From assembly GCF_030531065.1 (NCBI RefSeq), contig NZ_JAUNOQ010000003.1, forward strand, positions 62,001 to 126,000: a stretch of 64,000 nt of DNA, written 5' to 3'. The notes under the pieces were generated by a model. That model did not search any database and was not told the DNA's origin. It saw nothing but the letters and a program-made list of their open reading frames with translations. Every line of letters starts with the position of its first letter. The first letter of the stretch is position 1. A program made the position numbers and the translations under genes. The DNA is from Phascolarctobacterium sp. (GTDB lineage Bacteria; Bacillota; Negativicutes; Acidaminococcales; Acidaminococcaceae). Positions 8,556-14,662 of the stretch are shown piece after piece.

Positions 8556-8996
8556 TCATCTGGTTACAAGATGTTCGATGCAAAAACGATAGCTGTCATC
8601 CAGCGGTCCTTTATGCTCGGCGCATAAGGAGGGGCAGTCGGTAACAAATATTCTGCAGCTCTCCTTGCGTTTGCCGCCAGCCACAGCTAATAAATCCTCG
8701 TCGCTCAGTTCTTCCTTAATACCTAAATCGATATGTATACCTCGCTTTCCCAGGTTGAATATTAAAATTTTATTATATTCGTCAAGATGCGAATCGATTA
8801 CGCACGCTTCATTTTCAAACACCCTGACCTTATTCTTATCCTCTTGGTGAGCAACAAACGCCGCATAAAAACCTCGCGGCAATAATATTTTGTCAAACTG
8901 TTTTAGCTCTTCCGCAAGGTATTCCCCTTCCGGCAACTGTATTATATTTTCTCCGCGCACGCCTTTAGCGTAACTGTCTGCCTCGTAAACTAACAT
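8556..8996 (-). CDS. Single-domain beta/gamma-crystallin-like peptide precursor 2 (38-residue core)
   Basis: A 146-residue paralogue that lacks the first crystallin-like domain of its neighbours. It starts directly at the second one (MLVYEADSYAKG, LPEGEY, LPRGFYAAF, VRVFENEACV). It keeps the leader end LGIKEELSDEDLLAVAGG (glycines at 107-108). The core is the longest and most divergent: 38 residues with four Cys. A good AAGGAG ribosome site 6-7 bases before the ATG indicates a genuine gene and not a broken copy. It shows that one crystallin-like domain plus the LSDEDLLAVAGG segment may be enough for processing. Confidence 0.78.
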   Translation of the reverse strand: MLVYEADSYAKGVRGENIIQLPEGEYLAEELKQFDKILLPRGFYAAFVAHQEDKNKVRVFENEACVIDSHLDEYNKILIFNLGKRGIHIDLGIKEELSDEDLLAVAGGKRKESCRIFVTDCPSLCAEHKGPLDDSYRFCIEHLVTR

Positions 8997-9082
8997 ACGT
9001 TGCTCCTTATTTTTCAGCAGGCGAAAAATAGCCAGAGCGACGAACTAATACATCCGCCGCTTGGCCACGCCGTCAGTATATC

Positions 9083-9727
9083 TTATAACCCTACCTCGAT
9101 ACCAGTACGGTTACCGCAGAAAGTGCCGCTGCCGGCGCCCGCTTTAATTTTATTGCCGCAGCCCTTGCCGCCGGCCACTACCAGCAAATCGTCGTCCGTC
9201 AATTCTTCTTTGATGCCGAAATTGATGCGCACGTCGTCCTTACCTAAGGTGAACAACAAAACCTTAGCGTATTCGTCAACCTTGCCGTCAATAACGCATT
9301 CTTCGTTTTCAAAAATTCTTACGGTGTGCTCGTCCTCGTTGTTACCGGCAAATACTGCGTAAAAGCCGCGCGGCACGATTACCTTATCGAACTCTTTTAA
9401 TTCCGCCGCCGTATATTCTCCCTCCGGCAATTCTTTGGCAACGTCGCCCTTAAATCCTTTGGCATAAGTTTCTACCACCGTTAATTGCGGCGCAAAAGCT
9501 ACCTCCGCCGCAGCGCAGTCCTTGTCCACGATTACGTGCTTGCCGCTGCCGTCGGCATTTTCATAAAACGCAACGCGCGTAAAATCAGCAACCTTAATTG
9601 AGCCTACAGCCTTAACGTCGTCGTATTCGCCGCGCGCCAGCTTGAGCGCTTCGCCCTGGTACCCAGCCGCCGCAAAAATTTCCGCAACGCTTTCCGTCGC
9701 CACCGTGCTCACAAAATTCATTTTCAT
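9083..9727 (-). CDS. Beta/gamma-crystallin-like peptide precursor 3 (CGN...CGN core)
   Basis: A 214-residue precursor very similar to precursor 4 up to the double glycine (residues 186-187). Domain one covers about 13-71 (GYQGEALKLARGEY, FYENADGSGKHVIVD). Domain two covers about 82-148 (LPEGEYTAAELKEF, VPRGFYAVFAG, RIFENEECV). The leader end reads LTDDDLLVVAGG. The 27-residue core is Gly-rich and contains two CGN motifs (KGCGNKI and TFCGNRT). High identity to precursor 4 in the crystallin part, with an unrelated core, suggests recent duplication with diversification of the tail. It has a GAAGG ribosome site nine bases before the ATG. Confidence 0.8.
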   Translation of the reverse strand: MKMNFVSTVATESVAEIFAAAGYQGEALKLARGEYDDVKAVGSIKVADFTRVAFYENADGSGKHVIVDKDCAAAEVAFAPQLTVVETYAKGFKGDVAKELPEGEYTAAELKEFDKVIVPRGFYAVFAGNNEDEHTVRIFENEECVIDGKVDEYAKVLLFTLGKDDVRINFGIKEELTDDDLLVVAGGKGCGNKIKAGAGSGTFCGNRTGIEVGL

Positions 9728-9811
9728 AGCGCTTAACCTTCTTTCAATACAAAAATTTTTCAGAAAAACATTATCCTACATCCGTTGATAACAGAACCGG
9801 GGAAAATAAAA

Positions 9812-10459
9812 TTATTTTTTCACATTGCCAATGGAATCGTTACCGCAGGAATCAAACGGATTGCAATCGCCCATCTCAATATCGTTGCCGCAGGCTTTGC
9901 CGCCAGCCACTGCCAGCAAATCGTCGTCCGTCAATTCTTCTTTGATGCCGAAATTGATGCGCACGTCGTCCTTGCCCAAAGTGAACAGCAAAACCTTCGC
10001 GTATTCGTCAACCTTGCCGTCGATAACGCATTCTTCGTTTTCAAAAATTCTTACGGTATGCTCGTCCTCGCTGTTACCGGCGAACACCGCATAGAAGCCG
10101 CGCGGCACGATTACTTTATCGAACGCTTTTAATTCCGCCGCCGTATATTCGCCCTCCGGCAATTCTTTAACGGCGTCGCTCTTAATTCCTTTAGCGTAAG
10201 TTTCTACCACCGTTAATTGCGGTGCAAAAGCTACTTCCACCGCAGCGCAGTTCTTGTCCACAACGACGTGCTTGCCGCTGCCGTCGGCGTTTTCATAAAA
10301 CGCAACGCGCGTAAAATCCGCAACCTTGACGGAGCCCACGGCTTTGACGTCGGCGTACTCGCCGCGAGCCAGCTTTGCCGCCTCTCCCTGATATCCTGCC
10401 GCTGCAAAAATTTCCGCAACGCTTTCCGTAGCTACTGTGCTCACAAAACTCATTTTCAT
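9812..10459 (-). CDS. Beta/gamma-crystallin-like peptide precursor 4 (CGN...C...CGN core)
   Basis: First precursor after the maturase, 215 residues. Residues 13-71 and 82-148 fit two beta/gamma-crystallin domains by their alternating G/Y-x-G...GEY and V-x-FYEN patterns. Residues 150-187 (FTLGKDDVRINFGIKEELTD onward to the double glycine) look like the docking and cleavage part of a RiPP leader. The 28-residue core has three Cys (ACGN, GDCN, DSCGN). The 42-bp gap to the radical SAM gene, with an AGGAGG site in it, suggests the two are expressed together. I know of no described RiPP precursor with crystallin-like domains; that judgement is from memory only. Confidence 0.8.
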   Translation of the reverse strand: MKMSFVSTVATESVAEIFAAAGYQGEAAKLARGEYADVKAVGSVKVADFTRVAFYENADGSGKHVVVDKNCAAVEVAFAPQLTVVETYAKGIKSDAVKELPEGEYTAAELKAFDKVIVPRGFYAVFAGNSEDEHTVRIFENEECVIDGKVDEYAKVLLFTLGKDDVRINFGIKEELTDDDLLAVAGGKACGNDIEMGDCNPFDSCGNDSIGNVKK

Positions 10460-10501
10460 ATTCTTGTGCCTCCTTATAAAATATTTATAAATAGAACACG
10501 G

Positions 10502-11875
10502 CTAAACAAATTCTTCCGCTTGCGCCATATTCTCATTTATCGCGTATAATTGCAGCCGCTCGCGTAAATTATTTTTCAAGCTGCGGCAGGACGCGCCATA
10601 AGCTCCCGTTTTATCAGCGCAGCCCCCTGCGCACTGCGGCAGCGCTATACATTCGTAGCATTCCTCATATTTCAAGAGCGGCCGCGTCAGCCAATTCTGA
10701 TAAAGCTTGTTCTCATAAATTTTTTGGCAATCGCCGATATTGCCGACGCTCAGCTTGGCGTCGGATACCGTGTTCCAGCATTTATGCACACTTCCGTCCG
10801 GCAAAATCACAAAGCTGTTTCTGCGCACAGCGCCGCACAAGCTGCCCAATCTTATCGGCAGCCCCGGCGTATGTAATTTTAAAGCGACGGCTTTCTTTAA
10901 AAGTTTCAGCTCCAACGCGCTAAAATTTTCCAAGCTCATTACTTCGTCCGCATTTAAACCGGCCGTCCCTATTCCGATATCCACGGGCGCAAAATAAACG
11001 TTAAAATTTTCGCGCCCGCCAAAGCCCTGCTCGCTTAAATAGAGCAATAAATTTTCTATACTGTCCTTATTGCGTTGGTCAATATTCACTCTGATATTAA
11101 AATTCAGCTTGTTTTCAAGAACTACATTCCGCAAATTCTCCATAATCGCGGCAAACGTAGCTCCGCCTCCTTTTAAATAACGGCGGCTGTCGTGCGCCTG
11201 CGCGTCTCCGTCTATGGTTATCTGCACGGAACTGATTTTGCATTGCGCCAGTCTGTCCGCTACCGCAAACGTCAAGTTGAAACCGTTCGTTACGATACTC
11301 GCGCTGTAATCGCAGCCGTTATTTTCACATAGAGATAATATTTTCCCTGTCAAGCTTTCGATAACGGGCACGGCCAGCAAAGGCTCGCCGCCATACCACG
11401 TAATATGCACGCCTTTTTTATCGTAAATATTATTCCCAATGAAATTAAGAACTTGCTCCTGCACTCTTTGCTCCATAGGTTTGCTTGCGTCATGCAATCC
11501 CTGAAAGCAATAATCGCAGGCAAAATTGCAGGCCATGGTAGGAGCGACGGTTAAAGAAAGCGCTTTTTCCTTTTTATTTTTTAAGATAGCAATAGCTTGC
11601 TCGAAAAGTTTTAATTCGTCGCTGGCTTTTTTCAGGACGAACATTTCATGGATAAGGCTATCCAAAAACTTACTTAAATAAAGCTGGCTTGGCGCAAGCC
11701 TCGCCGCCTCCCGCTGGCTGCCTCCGCCCGCCAATAAATCGTAAATTGCTTTTTCCAAAGCCGTCCAGCGTTTGCAAACGCCGCCCATGCCGCTGTAAGC
11801 GAGCGCTCCGTCCTGCAGCGGCAACAAAATATTAAACTTCGACGGCTTATATAAATTGATATTGCGGTAAATCAT
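10502..11875 (-). CDS. Radical SAM/SPASM peptide maturase
   Basis: A 457-residue radical SAM enzyme, expected to reduce SAM and modify the precursor cores of this operon. An N-terminal region of about 100 residues could contain a peptide-binding (RRE/PqqD-like) domain. The canonical CxxxCxxC for the [4Fe-4S] cluster is at Cys116, Cys120 and Cys123 (ACNFACDYCFQG), followed by WYGGEPLL. The C-terminal SPASM region has many Cys (GSLCGAVRR, HKCWN, EECYECIALPQCAGGCAD, ASCRS) for auxiliary clusters. This architecture is typical of thioether-forming sactipeptide and ranthipeptide enzymes and of sulfatase maturases. No sulfatase is present, while Cys-rich cores lie just downstream. Bond type and residue specificity cannot be read from sequence. 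Confidence 0.9.
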   Translation of the reverse strand: MIYRNINLYKPSKFNILLPLQDGALAYSGMGGVCKRWTALEKAIYDLLAGGGSQREAARLAPSQLYLSKFLDSLIHEMFVLKKASDELKLFEQAIAILKNKKEKALSLTVAPTMACNFACDYCFQGLHDASKPMEQRVQEQVLNFIGNNIYDKKGVHITWYGGEPLLAVPVIESLTGKILSLCENNGCDYSASIVTNGFNLTFAVADRLAQCKISSVQITIDGDAQAHDSRRYLKGGGATFAAIMENLRNVVLENKLNFNIRVNIDQRNKDSIENLLLYLSEQGFGGRENFNVYFAPVDIGIGTAGLNADEVMSLENFSALELKLLKKAVALKLHTPGLPIRLGSLCGAVRRNSFVILPDGSVHKCWNTVSDAKLSVGNIGDCQKIYENKLYQNWLTRPLLKYEECYECIALPQCAGGCADKTGAYGASCRSLKNNLRERLQLYAINENMAQAEEFV

Positions 11876-11913
11876 TCTGCAACTCCTATCCGCCTCAAAA
11901 ATTTCTTACGAGC

Positions 11914-12822
11914 TTATTTTGCTGTTCTATCTTTATAGAAGGTAGTTAATTTTATTTCTTTGCTGCCCGGGAACGAAACCGGCAGCTTCCCCAACATATT
12001 GGTAAGTTTTTTATCGGCCGCGTCAATATTAAAAATTACTTTCTTTATTTTGTCAGGCGAGGCGGCTACATATTCTAAAGTTTTCAGCAAAGTCCAGACG
12101 CCCACGCCGGTATTTTTATAGCTGTCCAAACAAGCGCGGCAAGATACTTCCGCCACCTGAGGATTATTTGGCAATTCCGTTAAAGCGAGATAACCCACCG
12201 TTTTCTCATTTTTAATTACTAAAAAGCTTCCCTCGTCGATTCTCTTACGCCTTTCGCTAAACGGATCCAGATATGAGGGATAAGCTTTTCCTATTTCATC
12301 TTTAATTTGCCGTAAACTTTCCGCGTCGGCTTCGCAGAAATTTTTTATAACGAAGCGGCGTTTTTTCATAAAAGAATCCAATCTGTCGCCTTCTTCAGCC
12401 ATATATTTATGAAAAACGCTTCTGGTATGAGGCGTACTGGTGTTGATAACGCTGATGGATTCTTTTTTTACGTAAAACCCTGACTTTTCAACAACCCGGC
12501 GCAAAGCAGCGTTTTTCTCCACAACAAATTCCAAAGCAACAGAGCGGCAGCCTTGAGCGAAAAAATTTTCCGCAGCATAAAGCAAAAGTTTTTGCGCAAT
12601 CCCCTGATTACGCATTTCTTTCTTGACAGAAATATATTTAATCATGCCTACGCCATCGGCGCTTATTTCGCCAAAAACCGCTCCGCCATATTGTTCGCAA
12701 TCGTCTACGGCAACAAAGACTTCGCACTCGCCCTTTAAAGCAATTTTTGCATAATACAGAAACAAATTGCTTTCATCAAAAGCCAACGCTTTTCCTTTTA
12801 TTAAATAATTTTGCAAAATCAT
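11914..12822 (-). CDS. Tandem GNAT-family acetyltransferase
   Basis: First gene of the peptide operon, 302 residues. Residues about 1-130 form a complete GNAT domain with the acetyl-CoA motif NQGIAQKLLLYA and the C-terminal GFYVKKE strand. Residues about 150-295 are a second, weaker GNAT-like fold (FVIKNFCEADAESLRQIKDE, DSYKNTGVGVWTLLKTLEYV). Possible roles are N-acetylation of a peptide product, which could protect the producer or finish the peptide, or an unrelated acetylation. The operon position favours a link to the peptides. The ATG is preceded by an AGGTG-type site, and the promoter lies about 65 bp upstream. Confidence 0.8.
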   Translation of the reverse strand: MILQNYLIKGKALAFDESNLFLYYAKIALKGECEVFVAVDDCEQYGGAVFGEISADGVGMIKYISVKKEMRNQGIAQKLLLYAAENFFAQGCRSVALEFVVEKNAALRRVVEKSGFYVKKESISVINTSTPHTRSVFHKYMAEEGDRLDSFMKKRRFVIKNFCEADAESLRQIKDEIGKAYPSYLDPFSERRKRIDEGSFLVIKNEKTVGYLALTELPNNPQVAEVSCRACLDSYKNTGVGVWTLLKTLEYVAASPDKIKKVIFNIDAADKKLTNMLGKLPVSFPGSKEIKLTTFYKDRTAK

Positions 12823-12886
12823 CTCGGCACACCTACATCAGATTAAAAATTTACAACAAAAGTTTTTCGATTTATACTATATTTTC

Positions 12887-12915
12887 ATTATAACACGCTT
12901 GTCCCCCCCCGACAA
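12887..12915 (-). promoter_or_regulatory. Promoter of the peptide operon with a G8 tract in the spacer
   Basis: On the minus strand TTGTCG (12910-12915) and a perfect TATAAT (12887-12892) are separated by exactly 17 bases, seven of them G continuing a run of eight. The G run is enclosed by a perfect 7-bp inverted repeat (GCTTGTC/GACAAGC), which may be an operator. A homopolymer inside the spacer means slippage would change the -35/-10 distance, as in known phase-variable promoters. Confidence 0.75.
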
Positions 12916-13078
12916 GCTTTTACTACGCAAAAAATCCTTACTTTCTCTAGCTTGTCGTCATTTCATTTTTCCTAAGCCAACATAATGAAAACCTCACATA
13001 CAAGTACAAGCATAAAATATTTTGCAAACCGCATGGCGTCCTGTTTATTTTTAATCTTTGGCAATAAAGGTCAGCGTT

Positions 13079-13121
13079 AAAAATTTCGTCAATAAATTTT
13101 CACAAAAAAGTATTGACAAAA
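13079..13121 (+). repeat. Right copy of the flanking repeat, in the tRNA-Arg promoter
   Basis: Near-identical to 92-133 (two mismatches and one gap). Here the repeat is followed by an intact TATAAT and the tRNA-Arg gene. Together the two copies bracket the peptide operon at a distance of about 13 kb. Confidence 0.75.
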
Positions 13122-13141
13122 GCGCCGTCCCTAGTTATAAT
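13113..13141 (+). promoter_or_regulatory. tRNA-Arg promoter
   Basis: Consensus TTGACA (13113-13118) and TATAAT (13136-13141) with a 17-bp spacer, 13 bases before the tRNA. Confidence 0.85.
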
Positions 13142-13154
13142 TAATTACGTTGTT

Positions 13155-13231
13155 GGCCTCATAGCTCAGCTGGATAGAGCGTTTGACTACGAATCAAAAG
13201 GTCGCAGGTTCGAGTCCTGCTGAGGTCACCA
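13155..13231 (+). tRNA. tRNA-Arg (anticodon ACG)
   Basis: A 77-base tRNA including an encoded CCA. The acceptor stem GGCCTCA pairs with TGAGGTC; the D arm, the anticodon loop CTACGAA closed by TTTGA/TCAAA, and the T arm GCAGG-TTCGAGT-CCTGC are all present. The anticodon ACG reads CGN arginine codons after A-to-I editing. It lies on the strand opposite to the neighbouring genes and is the insertion-prone landmark next to the peptide operon. Confidence 0.95.
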
Positions 13232-13243
13232 TTATGAATGTCT

Positions 13244-13288
13244 GGGGTTGTCACACTTTTTTTAGTGCGACAGCCCCTTTTCTTTTTT
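13244..13288 (+). terminator. Terminator after tRNA-Arg
   Basis: A 13-bp stem (GGGGTTGTCACAC with GTGCGACAGCCCC) with an 8-base T/A loop, followed by TTTTCTTTTTT. Confidence 0.9.
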
Positions 13289-13290
13289 CC

Positions 13291-13456
13291 TGCGTACATC
13301 AAGCAAACACACCATTTTGATCTCTAGAACCGTTACTATCTCAGTAACGGTTTTTCTTTTTCCATGCGTACATCGAGCAAATACACCATTAAGAAATTCA
13401 GCCGTTACTACCGCAGTAACGGCTTTTTATTGCGTAATCTAGCAAATACATCAAAA
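13291..13456 (+). repeat. Tandem ~70-bp units, two carrying intrinsic terminators
   Basis: The block TGCGTACATC-A/G-AGCAAA-C/T-ACACCATT begins near 13291 and recurs near 13364. A degenerate copy begins at 13431 (TGCGTAATCTAGCAAATACATCA). The first two units end in matching hairpins: AACCGTTACT/AGTAACGGTT at 13328-13352 and AGCCGTTACT/AGTAACGGCT at 13400-13424. Each has a 5-base loop and a following T run. With the tRNA terminator this makes three plus-strand terminators in succession. Confidence 0.75.
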
Positions 13457-13471
13457 TAGCCTACTGAGCCA

Positions 13472-13527
13472 TAAAAATACCGACCTCCCATAGTTAAATT
13501 TTTAGGTCTAACTTTTGGTGGTCGGTA
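13472..13527 (-). terminator. Terminator of the rdgB-yfcE transcript
   Basis: Minus strand: TACCGACC pairs with GGTCGGTA across a 34-base apical region and is followed by TTTTTATGG. Confidence 0.65.
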
Positions 13528-13543
13528 CATAAAAGCAGCGATT

Positions 13544-14026
13544 TTATTTTAATTCTATAAGCTCTACCTCCGGCTTTGCGCCCCGCTGCAAGGTCAGCAC
13601 GGCAAAGCAGGGCTTGGAGCCGCCGCGAGGGCGAGCAGGGCTGCCCGGATTAACGAGCAGCGTATCGCCGTAATAGGCGTTGACCGGCGCATGCGTATGC
13701 CCGTACACAACTATATCCTGGTCCAGCTGCCTGGCCCAATAGCCCAAGTCCGCCTTCTCGTTCCACTGAATATATTTATGCCCGTGCGTCAGCCACAGCT
13801 TAAAATTTTCCAGGACAAGAAATTCGTCGTACTTTGCGCCGTTGTCCAGCAAATCGCAGTTGCCGCGCACACAGACCGTTTCAATCCCCGTCAGATTTTG
13901 CAGCAGATTGGCGTCCGCCGCATGGTCGCCCGTATGCAGCCACAGCTCCACCGGCGGCGTGAGCTGCAATATTTTGCGAATGGCCTGCACGCTGCCGTGA
14001 GTGTCGCCGGTGATGCCTATTTTCAT
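13544..14026 (-). CDS. yfcE: YfcE/MJ0936-family metallophosphoesterase
   Basis: A 160-residue phosphodiesterase of the calcineurin-like fold. Metal-binding motifs are all present: GDTHGS near the N-terminus, GDHAAD, RGNCD, LTHGH and YGHTHAP, ending with the family's NPGSPARPRG. The best start is the ATG at 14026. It has GGAG nine bases upstream and overlaps the rdgB stop as ATGA, so the two are translationally coupled. A TTG at 14041 would extend it by five residues with no better site. Members hydrolyse phosphodiesters in vitro; the cellular substrate is not known. Confidence 0.9.
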   Translation of the reverse strand: MKIGITGDTHGSVQAIRKILQLTPPVELWLHTGDHAADANLLQNLTGIETVCVRGNCDLLDNGAKYDEFLVLENFKLWLTHGHKYIQWNEKADLGYWARQLDQDIVVYGHTHAPVNAYYGDTLLVNPGSPARPRGGSKPCFAVLTLQRGAKPEVELIELK

Positions 14027-14616
14027 TTCTTTTTGCTCCAAATAGCCACCAGCTTACGGATAGCCTTACCACGATGGCTGATTTTATTTTTTTCCTGCAT
14101 GCTGGCCTCGCCCATACCCTTGTGCAATTCCGTGGACCAAAAAAGCGGGTCGTAGCCGAAGCCCTCGCTGCCCAAAGGCGCGTGCAGCAGCATACCGTCG
14201 CAAACGCCGTCCACCTCGTTCAGCACCTTGCCGTCAGGCTGGGCCACGCATAAGGCGCAGCGAAAGCGGCAGGTACGCTTCACCTGGAATTTCATATTGT
14301 GCAGCAGCAGGTTATTATTATCCTCGTCGCTGGCTTCTTCTCCGGCATAACGGGCGCTGCGCACGCCGGGCGCCCCGTCCAAAGCCTGCACCTCCAGCCC
14401 GGAATCGTCGGCAATGCAGGGCTTGCCCAGCTTTTTAGCGTAATACACGGCCTTCAACCGCGCATTAGCCGCAAAGGTGCGGCCTGTTTCCGCAGGCTCC
14501 TCCACTTTATCAAAATCCGCCAAATATTTAATTTCGATGGGCAAGTCCTTCATTAAAACTTTAAATTCATCTACCTTGCCCTGGTTATGAGTAGCAATAA
14601 CCAATTCCTTTAACAT
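14023..14616 (-). CDS. rdgB: XTP/dITP diphosphatase (RdgB/HAM1)
   Basis: A 197-residue house-cleaning nucleotidase that removes non-canonical purine triphosphates (XTP, dITP, ITP) as monophosphate plus pyrophosphate. Family hallmarks: the N-terminal ATHNQGKVDEF, the ADDSGLEV segment with catalytic Asp, GAPGVRSARYAG, and the C-terminal GFGYDPLFW and ISHRGKA. Length and order match the family. The rdgB-yfcE pairing with an ATGA overlap is common in Firmicutes. Confidence 0.95.
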   Translation of the reverse strand: MLKELVIATHNQGKVDEFKVLMKDLPIEIKYLADFDKVEEPAETGRTFAANARLKAVYYAKKLGKPCIADDSGLEVQALDGAPGVRSARYAGEEASDEDNNNLLLHNMKFQVKRTCRFRCALCVAQPDGKVLNEVDGVCDGMLLHAPLGSEGFGYDPLFWSTELHKGMGEASMQEKNKISHRGKAIRKLVAIWSKKK

Positions 14617-14662
14617 GCAAAAACCTCGTTTCCAAACATTTTATTTACCTAGCCGCGTCCCA

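Noticed and set aside
10231-10419. A 62-codon Arg-rich open frame inside precursor 4
   Set aside because: It overlaps the conserved crystallin-like coding sequence in another frame and has no start signals.
168-12822. The peptide operon as a classical lantibiotic or Nif11 cluster
   Set aside because: No LanB/LanC/LanM cyclase is present and the long precursors do not show Nif11 or nitrile-hydratase leaders.
13291-13456. Repeated units after the tRNA taken as a CRISPR array
   Set aside because: Only two full units with terminator hairpins and T runs, no spacers of constant length and no cas genes nearby.
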